A stretch of DNA of 64,000 nucleotides, taken from positions 124,001 to 188,000 of the forward strand of contig NZ_BJYD01000026.1 in NCBI RefSeq assembly GCF_007991335.1, given 5' to 3'. The stretch is from Halobacillus faecis. Lineage in GTDB: Bacteria; Bacillota; Bacilli; Bacillales; Halobacillaceae. The notes under the pieces are model-generated. The model was not told where the DNA came from. It made no database searches and was given only the letters and a program-made list of their open reading frames with translations. Positions within the stretch are counted from its first letter, which is position 1; each line of letters starts with the position of its first letter. The translations under genes were made by a program, and so were the position numbers. Positions 50,405 through 59,119 of this stretch are shown one piece after another.

Positions 50405-51226
50405 CTAAGAAGGATGCTGATTTCCAAACAACTTCCGCCATGTGCGGGGCCCGACGACACCGTCAATTTCAAGACGATGCTGTTGCTGGAATGCGCAAAC
50501 GGCCTCTTCTGTTAATGGACCAAAATGACCGTCATCCGTTGTTCCTACCGCCCCTTGGATTCGTTTGACCACTGATCCTTTCGCGCCGAAGTGAACGGGT
50601 GATCCGGGATAGGTGCGCGCGTGGAGCCTGTTTGTCGTTATCGGGCCTGCGCTGCCGTCCACTTCCAGTCCTTCCTGATGTTGAAAAGCGATGACCGCTT
50701 GTTTTGTTCGCGGCCCATAAATGCCATCAATCGGTCCTGGATTGTAGCCTAATTTCTGCAGCTTTCTTTGAAGGTCACGGACATCCTGGGATTTTTCCGT
50801 CCATTCGAGATGGGCATAATCTTTGAAGCTGGACCAGTCTCCGCCCCACTGAAAACCGAGTGACTTAGCGATACCCGCTACGTGGCGCCAATCCTTATTC
50901 ACGGTCCAGAGCGCTTTTTTTCCATCTGAGCTGAGAAGGAAAAAGTCGACCGCTCTCCCGCTGTGATGATTGCTTTTCCCTGGTTTGGCGTAGGTGACGA
51001 TGTTCCCGCTGTGTCCGTACCTTTTACCATTCCAGTAATAATCCGGGCGGCCTTGTCCATACAAGTGGGCCTGCTCCTCATACGTTCGGTAGCCGGAGGA
51101 AATTTGGACAAATATCCCTTCCGTATAGGCTTGGTCGATCATTTCCTCGACCTTTTCTTTCACAATCGGCTGGACGCTTCCCATTTTATTCAGACTTCGT
51201 TGTTTTAACGTTTCTACAGCGATCAT
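50405..51226 (-). CDS. M15 peptidase (CwlK-like) with two peptidoglycan-binding domains
   Basis: A 273-residue wall hydrolase. The N-terminal M15C/VanY-type domain (about 1-135) has VQISSGYRTYEEQAHLYGQG, the zinc motif SNHHSGRAVDFFLLSSDG and the late His-containing DYAHLEW. Two PG_binding_1 domains follow (about 145-200: GYNPGPIDGIYGPRTKQAVI; 210-270: DGHFGPLTEEAVCAFQQQHR). CwlK of B. subtilis is an L-alanyl-D-glutamate endopeptidase with one catalytic domain. No signal peptide is visible, so it may be a spore or lysis enzyme released otherwise. Confidence 0.87.
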   Translation of the reverse strand: MIAVETLKQRSLNKMGSVQPIVKEKVEEMIDQAYTEGIFVQISSGYRTYEEQAHLYGQGRPDYYWNGKRYGHSGNIVTYAKPGKSNHHSGRAVDFFLLSSDGKKALWTVNKDWRHVAGIAKSLGFQWGGDWSSFKDYAHLEWTEKSQDVRDLQRKLQKLGYNPGPIDGIYGPRTKQAVIAFQHQEGLEVDGSAGPITTNRLHARTYPGSPVHFGAKGSVVKRIQGAVGTTDDGHFGPLTEEAVCAFQQQHRLEIDGVVGPRTWRKLFGNQHPS

Positions 51227-51274
51227 TAAACATCCCTCCCTGCTTCTATAATCGAAGCGGAGAGGGATTTGGTG

Positions 51275-51646
51275 TCAGGAAGCTTTCAAGTTTTTCAACA
51301 CATTGAATACAAAGAAAAAAATGCCGAGGGATGTCACCGTGGCACCGGTGGCCACTAGTGGCAGCAGGGCTTCATTTTTAAAAGCGATGACAAAAAACAG
51401 GCCGAGCATCATGATCGGAAGACCGACGTTATGAAGCCAGAAATGAATTTTTCCAGATAACGATTCCGCAAGTGCAGGAAAAAGGTGATATAAAATACCA
51501 GCTAGGGTGAGGGCGGTCCATCCGAGTAAATTGATATGGACGTGCACCGGTGTCAGCGCATAGTCATGCGCACTCGACATGTAGTAACCGACAGCGATTC
51601 CAATAGCAAAATAGACGGCTGAAATTTTGATCAACGTAATGCCCAT
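51275..51646 (-). CDS. Small membrane protein similar to heme-copper oxidase subunit I
   Basis: A 123-residue protein of four helices starting MGITLIKISAVYFAIGIAVG. The central VHVHINLLGWTALTLAGILY segment, with closely spaced His residues, resembles parts of cbb3-type/NorB subunit I. At this size it can only be a stand-alone four-helix relative, a form often annotated as cytochrome c oxidase subunit I-like in Bacillaceae. The ATG at 51646 follows AAAAAAGGAGG. The frame extends upstream to 51835, but this would overlap the divergent DsbA-family gene and has no ribosome site. Confidence 0.65.
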   Translation of the reverse strand: MGITLIKISAVYFAIGIAVGYYMSSAHDYALTPVHVHINLLGWTALTLAGILYHLFPALAESLSGKIHFWLHNVGLPIMMLGLFFVIAFKNEALLPLVATGATVTSLGIFFFVFNVLKNLKAS

Positions 51647-51762
51647 AAAGTCCAACCTCCTTTTTTCCCATATATACGCTGGCTGTCTCTCAAACAGAAT
51701 CATGGAATTCCGTCGGTAAGCATCGTAAAATGGAGGAGAATCTAATGAAGAGGTGAACGTCA

Positions 51763-52485
51763 ATGAAAATAGAAATTTGGTCAGATTTCGTCTGTCCTTT
51801 TTGTTATATCGGAAAGCGCAGACTAGAAGAAGCACTGGAACATTTCCCTGGCAAACAGGTGGATGTCGTGTATAAAAGTTTTGAACTGGATCCGAATGCA
51901 GAGCGGAACACGGGGAGAAATATGCATGAGAAGCTTGCCGCTAAATACGGCCGGTCTCTGGAAGAGGCGCGTGAGATGACACAGAACATGACCGAGCAGG
52001 CGAAAATGGTCGGTCTCGATTTCCGTTTTGACTCAGTCGTGCCGACAAACACGTTCGATGCCCATCGCGTATCTCAACTCGCCAATGAAAAAGGATTAGG
52101 CAATGCCTTTGCTGAGCGCTTTTTCAAGGCGGTTCTGACAGACGGTAAAGATGTCGGGGATCATGAAACGATCACAGCACTTGCTGTCGAAGTCGGACTT
52201 GATCGTGATGCGGTGGTCTCTGTTCTTGAGGGATCTGCTTATACGGAAGCGGTTCGCCGCGAAGAAGCAGAAGCACAGCAGATTGGTGTACAAGGCGTAC
52301 CGTTTTTCGTCATCAACCGGAAGTATGCCGTTTCCGGCGCTCAGCCGACGGAAGTATTCGTTCAGGGGCTTGAAAAAGCTTTTGCTGAAGAAGAAAAGAC
52401 GCCTGCATTCGAGGATTTATCCAGTGAGAGCGGCGCGGCTTGTACAGAAGATGGTTGTGAAGTACCTGGGGAAGAAAATAAATAG
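51763..52485 (+). CDS. DsbA family oxidoreductase (FrnE-like)
   Basis: A 240-residue thioredoxin-fold protein without signal peptide, thus cytoplasmic. The redox motif CPFC is in WSDFVCPFCYIGKRRLEEAL at residue 11. The inserted helical domain and the cis-Pro segment GVQGVPFFVINRKYAVSGAQ near 180 match the FrnE/DsbA-like (2-hydroxychromene isomerase-like) group. Two more Cys near the C-terminus (ACTEDGCEVPG) could form a second redox pair. Members handle disulfide stress. AGAGGTGAACG precedes the ATG. Confidence 0.88.
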   Translation: MKIEIWSDFVCPFCYIGKRRLEEALEHFPGKQVDVVYKSFELDPNAERNTGRNMHEKLAAKYGRSLEEAREMTQNMTEQAKMVGLDFRFDSVVPTNTFDAHRVSQLANEKGLGNAFAERFFKAVLTDGKDVGDHETITALAVEVGLDRDAVVSVLEGSAYTEAVRREEAEAQQIGVQGVPFFVINRKYAVSGAQPTEVFVQGLEKAFAEEEKTPAFEDLSSESGAACTEDGCEVPGEENK

Positions 52486-52488
52486 AAG

Positions 52489-52522
52489 AAAAGCCGCGGG
52501 ATTGTCTCCCGCGGCTTTTTTG
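52489..52522 (+). terminator. Terminator after the DsbA-family gene
   Basis: Stem AAGCCGCGGG / CCCGCGGCTT with a 7-base loop and TTTTTT. Confidence 0.9.
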
Positions 52523-52553
52523 TGATTTTATAAGGCGTTAGAGCACTATCTTT

Positions 52554-53006
52554 TTATATGATTCCCTGAAATTTCAATATCGCTTCTGCAATAAGTGCAG
52601 AGCCTAAGAACGTGCCTAGCATGACACAAACGGCAACCACGATGCTTCGCCAGCCAAGTTTGACAAAGTCTGTCCAGGAGCGGCCGATGGCGATTCCTGC
52701 ATAAGCAAGGATCGGTGTCGTCAATGCAAGCAGCTCCACCTCACTTGTTGCGGTTACGATGTAGTCGGATCCCGGCATCCACGGCATCGAAAGGAGGACG
52801 CCAACGAGCGCAACATAAGCGATACTTGGCAGCGAACCTGGAAGCACGTCACCTAAAATTAACCCGGCGAGGCAGATGCCGATGAGAATCAGCATCCCCG
52901 GGATCGCAGCTGTTGGAAGAATTTCATAGCCAACCCAGTTTCCAATTAGTGCAACAACCCCGAAAATCCCCAGCATCAGTACCCATTCTTGTACATTTTT
53001 CAGCAT
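52554..53006 (-). CDS. Integral membrane protein paired with a DUF3100-like protein
   Basis: A 150-residue protein with about five hydrophobic segments (for example VLMLGIFGVVALIGNWVGYE and LLALTTPILAYAGIAIGRSW). It lies four bases after the DUF3100-like gene, so the two membrane proteins are probably subunits of one complex, most likely a transporter. I do not recognise a named family. Confidence 0.6.
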   Translation of the reverse strand: MLKNVQEWVLMLGIFGVVALIGNWVGYEILPTAAIPGMLILIGICLAGLILGDVLPGSLPSIAYVALVGVLLSMPWMPGSDYIVTATSEVELLALTTPILAYAGIAIGRSWTDFVKLGWRSIVVAVCVMLGTFLGSALIAEAILKFQGII

Positions 53007-53009
53007 CGT

Positions 53010-53819
53010 TTATGCCCCTTTCCTTACGCTTCTGCTGTGTTTCTTTTTTGTCATGAGTTGATACAAACGTTCTGTAAGCGGCAGTCCGATGAAGATGCTC
53101 ATATACAGCCCTGTCGATAAGGATAAAAGGTTACTGGCCCCTGCAAAGGCGAGGATATCATTTTCCATCGCTGGAAAGGCCGCAACGAGCGAGCCACTGG
53201 CGGCAGCCATCATACTTCCACTCCCTATTCCAGAAGCCATGGCGAAAGACAACGGATGGAGCGGTGTCCAGGTGGCTAGAAAACCTGAGATCAACCCCAT
53301 AAATACAGCTCCGAACACGGTACCGAATATGTAAATCGCCATGACTCCGCGCCCTTCAGGAGAGTTGAAACCATACTTGTCCATAATTAATCCTACGTTC
53401 GGTTCGCGTGCGACGGAGTGGGCCATCCCGATGCTTTCACGTTTCAACCCAAGCCAGACGGCTACAGGCAAGGCGATTAGAATCGTCCCGAGGTTCCCGA
53501 ATTCCTGTAAAAGTAAAGCTGGTCCCGCTTCAATGATCTGCGGAAGTGAAGGACCGATAATGACACCGATTTTCGCAATGAGAACCGTGACGCCAAGCAC
53601 GATGAGCGGTTCCGCATTTTTCGACTGTTTCTCTTTGATCACTGGTGTGAAGAATAAAACAAGACCAATAATGATGGCATAAAGCATCGGTAATAAAAGT
53701 ACCACACCAGGACCGACATTGAAGGAGTGTGTGCCGATGATTTCCGTAACGAGAACGATCGCAAGCACCACCGCATGCAGCCTCCAATCTTTCCAAATGT
53801 TCGTCAGTTGTTGTTTCAT
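53010..53819 (-). CDS. DUF3100-like integral membrane protein
   Basis: A 269-residue protein with about seven hydrophobic segments. The sequence pattern EIIGTHSFNVGPGVVLLLPM, AHSVAREPNVGLIMDKYGFN, SPEGRGVMAIYIFGTVFGAV and ASGIGSGSMMAAASGSL resembles the DUF3100 family, recalled from memory and not searched. The function is uncharacterised; a partner membrane gene follows directly, and a divergent permease gene shares the upstream region. TAGGGGGG precedes the ATG. Confidence 0.6.
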   Translation of the reverse strand: MKQQLTNIWKDWRLHAVVLAIVLVTEIIGTHSFNVGPGVVLLLPMLYAIIIGLVLFFTPVIKEKQSKNAEPLIVLGVTVLIAKIGVIIGPSLPQIIEAGPALLLQEFGNLGTILIALPVAVWLGLKRESIGMAHSVAREPNVGLIMDKYGFNSPEGRGVMAIYIFGTVFGAVFMGLISGFLATWTPLHPLSFAMASGIGSGSMMAAASGSLVAAFPAMENDILAFAGASNLLSLSTGLYMSIFIGLPLTERLYQLMTKKKHSRSVRKGA

Positions 53820-53968
53820 TGGTGATCCCCCCTAAAAAATAAATAATACTAATCATTATAATGTTCAGAAAATTTATTTCAAGGTCAATTTTTGACAAAA
53901 ACAGAGCTCCGCGTTTCACCCCTCTGGAACTGATTGAATAGCCTATGTAAAAAAGAGGAGGCATTTTT

Positions 53969-55390
53969 ATGGAATTGACAATGTCTCATTGGATTTACGG
54001 GCTGTTCACCCTTCTCATCATCTTGACGATGATTTTTCGTAAAGGGGTGGTGCTCCCCACTTTACTTGGTACTTTTTTAGTCGCCTGGATGTTTAATGGG
54101 AGTTTGATCAGCGGGTTTGTCGGTGTTTTCAATGCCAACCTAGTGGCCGCCAAGGAACTGTTCAATATCTTTTTGATTATCACTTTTATGGTCGCCTTGT
54201 TGCGTTCTTTGAAAGATCTCGGGGCGGATACCCGCATGATTCAGCCGATTCAAAAAGTGATGGTCAACAGTCATGTATCGTTTTTCATTCTTGTTGCCGT
54301 CACCTATGTCATCTCTCTTTTCTTCTGGCCGACTCCTGCCGTTCCGCTCATTTGCGCCCTCCTTGTTCCTGCCGCAATCCGTACGGGACTACCTGCGATG
54401 GTGGCGGCCATGGCTGTGGCCCTTGCCGGACAGGGAATGGCGTTGTCTTCGGATTACATCATCCAGGTAGCCCCTGAGCTATCGGCAAAATCGGCAGGGA
54501 TCGATACAGCAAGCGTCATGGATCAGGCACTGCTTTTATCAGTCGTGACAGGTGTCGTTGCCATTGGTCTCGCTTATCTTTTAAACAGGAAAAGCTTCCG
54601 TTCCAAAGATGACCCTCAAAACCAACAGGAAATCGTTCAAATGCAGGGACTGAAAGAAACAGGGGAAGCGAAAAGCTCACGCGTTCATGCCTGGAGCAAA
54701 ATATTCGCCGTCCTCGTCCCACTATCCATGCTTGCTGTAATGATCTATATGGTCTCTACCAAGCTCAGTTCAGGAGGGATGGGCGGATTTGAAGGAGGAG
54801 ACGGAGCGGCTTTTATCGGAGGCGTCGCTGTGGTTTTATTGTTGCTTTCCAGCTTGGCTTTCGGAATGCAGAAAGCGCTTGATGATGTGAGCACACACAT
54901 TACGGAAGGTTTCGTATTCGCCTTTAAAGCGATGGGGCCTGTGATTCCGATCGCTGGTTTCTTTTTTCTTGGCAGTGGGGATTTCGCCAAAGATATTCTT
55001 GTCCTGCCAGCTGAAGCGACCCCTTCCTTCCTCTTTGATCTCGTCCAATCAAGTCAGGATTACTTGCCGCAAAGTGCTTTTTTGACCGCTTTTAGTATTT
55101 TGATTATCGGAATTATTACAGGATTAGACGGCTCCGGTTTCTCAGGACTTCCGCTTACCGGTGCTTTGTCTGCCTCGCTCGCTAACGGAACAATCGACGC
55201 TTCCACCCTTGCTGCCATCGGACAGATGGGGTCCATCTGGACAGGAGGCGGGACCATCATCGCCTGGTCCTCCTTGATTGCGATCGCCGGATTTTGCGGC
55301 GTACCCGTCATGGATCTCGTCCGGAAAAACTTCATCCCCGTCATCCTCGGATTAATCGTCTCCACCCTCGTTGCCTTGCTGCTGTTTTAA
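53969..55390 (+). CDS. Multi-helix permease of unknown substrate
   Basis: A 473-residue protein with about 12 hydrophobic segments and two Gly/Pro-rich re-entrant-like stretches (WPTPAVPLICALLVPAAIRT near 117 and GLDGSGFSGLPLTGALSASL near 385), an architecture reminiscent of ion-transporter (IT) superfamily carriers for anions. The substrate is unknown. It is divergent from the DUF3100-like pair, and such pairing suggests a shared role. GAGGAGG precedes the ATG. A REP-like palindrome with T-run follows the stop codon by 10 bases. Confidence 0.65.
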   Translation: MELTMSHWIYGLFTLLIILTMIFRKGVVLPTLLGTFLVAWMFNGSLISGFVGVFNANLVAAKELFNIFLIITFMVALLRSLKDLGADTRMIQPIQKVMVNSHVSFFILVAVTYVISLFFWPTPAVPLICALLVPAAIRTGLPAMVAAMAVALAGQGMALSSDYIIQVAPELSAKSAGIDTASVMDQALLLSVVTGVVAIGLAYLLNRKSFRSKDDPQNQQEIVQMQGLKETGEAKSSRVHAWSKIFAVLVPLSMLAVMIYMVSTKLSSGGMGGFEGGDGAAFIGGVAVVLLLLSSLAFGMQKALDDVSTHITEGFVFAFKAMGPVIPIAGFFFLGSGDFAKDILVLPAEATPSFLFDLVQSSQDYLPQSAFLTAFSILIIGIITGLDGSGFSGLPLTGALSASLANGTIDASTLAAIGQMGSIWTGGGTIIAWSSLIAIAGFCGVPVMDLVRKNFIPVILGLIVSTLVALLLF

Positions 55391-55400
55391 CTTCCTTTTT

Positions 55401-55451
55401 ATGGTGTACCAGGTCATCCAGAATCTGGATGACCTGGTACACCATTTTTTG
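55401..55451. repeat. REP-like palindrome acting as probable terminator
   Basis: Perfect 22-bp arms around a single central A. The first arm begins ATGGTGTACCAGGTCATCC, the second is its complement and runs into TTTTTT. It consists of two inverted half-sites and is nearly identical to the palindrome at 47942-47982, 7.5 kb away. Confidence 0.88.
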
Positions 55452-55637
55452 TAAACCTAACTTTTTCCTTATATTGAATTTTTGTTTAGGTTTCTTTAGA
55501 CACACGAAAGAATAATAATGCAGGATAAATATCCCATAGAACACCTGTCCTTATGATTCATTTTTCTGAATATTAGTGAAACCGATTTCCTTACATGTTA
55601 TATTTTGGTAAGTCTTTTCATTAGAGGGGGAAATTTG

Positions 55638-57008
55638 ATGAATAAAAAACACATCGTTCTCAGTTCGGCTATGGCTGGACTTCTAGTATTTTCTGCTACA
55701 CCAACTACATTTGCCCACGACATGTTTGATGATGCCTTTGTGGAAAAAGGACAGGAAGGATCTCAAGCACTTAATGAGGTTCCTGTTTTGGAAGGATCTA
55801 AAAATGTGGGAAACTGGAAGGAAGTCGGTTCCGCGCAGTTAAAACAATACGATGGGGTCCAGAATAACACCGCTGATGTTTACGCCTATGACGGTTATGC
55901 TTATGTAGGTACACATACAAGGAACGGCGGTGAAGGCGGGGTCCGTATCTTTGATTTGAAAGATCCATCCAACCCTGTGGAAATCGCCAAGTTTGCTGAT
56001 GACATTCCTGGCACATGGCAGGAAAAAGTCATTGTGAAAAAAGTGAACACTGAAGAGTTCAAAGGCGATCTTGCTGTGGTTAGTGTCCAACAACTTGATC
56101 GTACAGCTCCTGAATCCAAAGGTGGCTTTCTTTTGTATGACGTATCCAATCCTGAGTCACCTAAAAAACTAGGTTTTTGGGAAATGGACAAGCGCGTTCC
56201 GGGCACCCATGAACTTTACCTTACAGTAAAAGAAGGAAAGCCTTTCGTCTTAGCGGCAAACCCTTATGCGGACTTGTTAACCCACGGAGAAGAGAAGGAT
56301 TTCGCATTAGTTGATGTTAGTGACCCTTCTGCTCCGGAAACGATTTATGAATTCGACCCGCGCACCTTACCTGATGTAGACGAAGACTTCGATGGATACA
56401 ACTGGCATGCTCCTGATGGAAAGACACGTCCTGTCTTTAACCACAGTACGATGACGGACAACAACGGAGATACTGCTCTTCTATCCTTCTGGGATCTCGG
56501 TACGATCATTCTCGATATCTCTGATCCTTACAATGTGAAATTCGAAGGTCGGACAGACTATGCGCCTGATGTCCAGGGCTCCGCACACTCCGCTGCCCTT
56601 GCCAAAGGCGGCAATGTCCTGATTGAGACTCGCGAAGTTTATAATCCTACGAAGGCTGGCTATGAAGAGTCCTACGGCTATACTAGAATTTTTGATATTA
56701 AAGATAAGCAGAATCCGAAGCTTCTGAGCACATTCAAAACAGAGCTCGTCGATGACGTGGAAGATGGCGTCACTTTCGCTAATACCGTCCACGATCCAAA
56801 AGTTCACGGCAACACCTTGTATCTTTCCCACTACGCAGGAGGAATCCGTGCGGTGGACATCACCGACCCTAGCAACCCAGAGCAGGTAGGTGTCTATAAT
56901 CCAGCAGGCGGTTATTTCTGGGGAACGTTCGTTGATCAGAACTACGTGCTTGGATCTGATATGAACCAAGGTTTGAAAGTGCTGCAAAAGAATAATAGCG
57001 ACCAGTAA
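55638..57008 (+). CDS. Secreted LVIVD-repeat beta-propeller protein
   Basis: A 456-residue exported protein: a signal peptide (about 1-27, hydrophobic SSAMAGLLVFSATPTTFA) followed by at least six LVIVD-type repeats, each with a pattern V-x-D-[IV]-x-[DN]-P-x-x-P, for example RIFDLKDPSNPVEIAKF, FALVDVSDPSAPETIYEF and IRAVDITDPSNPEQVGVY. Such repeats build a beta propeller; the molecular role is unknown. The ATG at 55638 follows GAGGGGGAAATTTG; an in-frame upstream start at 55605 would add 11 residues without ribosome site. Confidence 0.85.
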   Translation: MNKKHIVLSSAMAGLLVFSATPTTFAHDMFDDAFVEKGQEGSQALNEVPVLEGSKNVGNWKEVGSAQLKQYDGVQNNTADVYAYDGYAYVGTHTRNGGEGGVRIFDLKDPSNPVEIAKFADDIPGTWQEKVIVKKVNTEEFKGDLAVVSVQQLDRTAPESKGGFLLYDVSNPESPKKLGFWEMDKRVPGTHELYLTVKEGKPFVLAANPYADLLTHGEEKDFALVDVSDPSAPETIYEFDPRTLPDVDEDFDGYNWHAPDGKTRPVFNHSTMTDNNGDTALLSFWDLGTIILDISDPYNVKFEGRTDYAPDVQGSAHSAALAKGGNVLIETREVYNPTKAGYEESYGYTRIFDIKDKQNPKLLSTFKTELVDDVEDGVTFANTVHDPKVHGNTLYLSHYAGGIRAVDITDPSNPEQVGVYNPAGGYFWGTFVDQNYVLGSDMNQGLKVLQKNNSDQ

Positions 57009-57012
57009 AGAT

Positions 57013-57041
57013 AAAGCCTCCTGTTCATCCAGGAGGCTTTT
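57013..57041 (+). terminator. Terminator after the LVIVD gene
   Basis: Stem AAAGCCTCCTG / CAGGAGGCTTT with a 6-base loop; the 20-bp tandem repeat array starts at its end. Confidence 0.85.
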
Positions 57042-57140
57042 ATCGACCAAAAATTTTTTATATCAATTAAATGCTTGATCTATCAATTAAATCTCGAATA
57101 TATCGACCAAATTAACAATATATCAATTAAACAAAAAAAG
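57041..57140. repeat. Five tandem 20-bp repeats, TATCRAYYAAA plus spacer
   Basis: Units begin exactly at 57041, 57061, 57081, 57101 and 57121. The first ten bases are TATCGACCAA (units 1 and 4) or TATCAATTAA (units 2, 3 and 5), each followed by A. The remaining nine bases vary and are AT-rich. The fixed 20-base period, about two helical turns, would place all copies on one face of the DNA. It sits between the LVIVD terminator and the terminator of the galactoside operon. Confidence 0.8.
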
Positions 57141-57165
57141 TGCAGGAGTTCTCTCCTGCACTTTC
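57132..57165 (-). terminator. Terminator of the galactoside operon
   Basis: Stem AAAGTGCAGGAG / CTCCTGCACTTT with a 4-base loop, followed on the minus strand by TTTTTTTG. Confidence 0.88.
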
Positions 57166-57166
57166 C

Positions 57167-59119
57167 TTATCCCTTCACAATTCTACTTTCAAATGGACCC
57201 AGCTTCTCCATCCCATACGACTTTTCCTTATCACTGTGATTCATCAAGAATAGGTACGAATCCCCACCGATATGACGGCGATACACTTCCACATCACGTT
57301 CAGACTCGATCGTATCGATTCCACAGTCATTCGTCACATCGGCAGCAATTTTCTCCAAAGCCTCTTCACTCAAACCACCGCCGACGTAATAGACGCTTCC
57401 TTTTCCAAACGAGTTCTTCGTCACGGCTGCGTACCCTTTGTAAAATTGATCCTGATACGAATAGAGCGTTTCTGCTTGTTCAGGAACGAGGAGGTCGCGC
57501 CACACGGAAATGTGAGCGGGAACTTCAGCAAACGATCCTTCTCCCTGCAGTTCAAGCTGGTGCGCGGCGGTTAAAGATTCAATTTCCTCCACGCGAGCAC
57601 CGATCAACTCACGGACTGGGCCTGGCAGAACTTCGCCAAGTCGGATGTTGTTGTCCCTGCCTTTCAATCCGGCACGGTAGGAAAAGATGACCGTGCCGCC
57701 TTCGTCTGCAAAGGTTCGGAGACGACTGGCAAGCGTATCGTCCATCAGCTGCATGACAGGGACCAGTACGACTTTATATGTACTGAGATCACGGGTTGCC
57801 GGGATGACATCGATGTTCGTATTTTTCCGGTAAAACGGGCGGTATAATCGCAGCAATTCTGCGTTGAAATCGAAGTCTTTGCTCTGGATCTGCGAACGCC
57901 ATGACCAGATGTTGTCATAATCATAGAGAACCGCAACGTCAGAGTTTATTTCCGCATTCAACAACTCTTCGTGCTCTTTGATTTCGTTGAAAAGAGATTG
58001 GACCTCTTTATATTTGCGGCCATATACGTTGTCATGATCCACCACACCGTAACAAAACTGCTCGGCACCTTTCGTCATGCCACGCCAGCGGAAGTAGAGC
58101 ATATTGGAACAGCCATGTGCGAACGCTTGATAGGACCACATTTTCGCCTGGTTCGGACGTGGCAGGTAGCCGATGACATCATGACCCTGAGCTCCCATCA
58201 GTTCTTCGACAATCCAATAATTCTGGTCCAATAAACCACGGTTGAAATCGTGCGTCATGGCAATCGCTTCTGGAGGGATCGGTTTTTCGAGTCCGCCCCA
58301 TACCGGATAGTTATCATAGGACACGAAATCCATTGGCTTCACATTTTCTTCGTGGTCGAACCACTTATCGAAAAACCCGCCGGACACGTTTGTGGTCACT
58401 GTCTGATGGCTTCCTTTATGTTCATTGACAATCGCCGTCATTTCGTGCGTAAATCCGTTGACAGAAGAGGAACGAAAACGTGCCCACTCCAGTTTCAATG
58501 TCGGATTGTGAGTCGTTACCGTCGGCTTTGGAATCGGGATTTCAGAGAAGTCGTTATACGTCTGTCCCCAGAAAATCGTTCCCCACTCGTCATTCAGCTG
58601 TCCTACACTGTCGTATTTGTTTTCCAAATACTGATGAAACGCGGCATAACACTGGTCACAGTAGCACATGTCGCTTCCTTCATGACCGAATTCGTTATCA
58701 ATCTGCCAGGAGACGATGGCTTCTTCGTCTTTATAGTGCTGGACGAGTTGTTTCGTAATTCCTGCTGCGTACTGACGGTATTTGTCAGAGTTGAAGCAGT
58801 ATTGGCGGCGACCGCCAAACACTCTCTTGTTACCGTTTTCATTTTCAGACAAAATGGATGGATGTTTCTGAGCGAGCCAGGCTGGGAATGTCGCTGTCGG
58901 TGTCCCGAACATGACATCAAGGCCGTGCTGTTTCGCTTTTTCAATCACATGATCGAAGTAGGAAAAGTCAAAGGCCCCTTCCTCTTTTTCCATGAGATGC
59001 CACGCAAATTCTCCAATCCGGATGATGTTGGCACCCATGTCTTTGATGCCTTGAAGGTCTTCCCCCATCATTTCTTCCGGCCAGTGTTCCGGATAGTAAT
59101 CGACACCTAAATACGTCAT
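57167..59119 (-). CDS. GH42 beta-galactosidase
   Basis: A 650-residue glycoside hydrolase family 42 enzyme that releases galactose from beta-galactosides. It begins with the typical GVDYYPEHWPEE. The acid/base Glu is in WQIDNEFG near residue 145, followed by a zinc-type Cys cluster CYCDQC at about 155-160. The nucleophile Glu is expected in IVEELMGAQG near 305. The middle trimerisation domain and the C-terminal beta domain complete the normal length. No signal peptide is present, so it is intracellular and needs a galactoside importer not encoded here. It is the last gene of the operon; AGGAGGC lies before the ATG. Confidence 0.93.
   Translation of the reverse strand: MTYLGVDYYPEHWPEEMMGEDLQGIKDMGANIIRIGEFAWHLMEKEEGAFDFSYFDHVIEKAKQHGLDVMFGTPTATFPAWLAQKHPSILSENENGNKRVFGGRRQYCFNSDKYRQYAAGITKQLVQHYKDEEAIVSWQIDNEFGHEGSDMCYCDQCYAAFHQYLENKYDSVGQLNDEWGTIFWGQTYNDFSEIPIPKPTVTTHNPTLKLEWARFRSSSVNGFTHEMTAIVNEHKGSHQTVTTNVSGGFFDKWFDHEENVKPMDFVSYDNYPVWGGLEKPIPPEAIAMTHDFNRGLLDQNYWIVEELMGAQGHDVIGYLPRPNQAKMWSYQAFAHGCSNMLYFRWRGMTKGAEQFCYGVVDHDNVYGRKYKEVQSLFNEIKEHEELLNAEINSDVAVLYDYDNIWSWRSQIQSKDFDFNAELLRLYRPFYRKNTNIDVIPATRDLSTYKVVLVPVMQLMDDTLASRLRTFADEGGTVIFSYRAGLKGRDNNIRLGEVLPGPVRELIGARVEEIESLTAAHQLELQGEGSFAEVPAHISVWRDLLVPEQAETLYSYQDQFYKGYAAVTKNSFGKGSVYYVGGGLSEEALEKIAADVTNDCGIDTIESERDVEVYRRHIGGDSYLFLMNHSDKEKSYGMEKLGPFESRIVKG

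Noticed and set aside
51647-51835. N-terminal extension of the heme-copper-like small protein
   Set aside because: It would overlap the divergent DsbA-family gene, and the ATG at 51646 has an AAAAAAGGAGG site.
58250-59110. 286-codon plus-strand open frame
   Set aside because: Lies entirely antisense to the GH42 gene, which has clear catalytic motifs; codon pattern is a shadow and there is no ribosome site.
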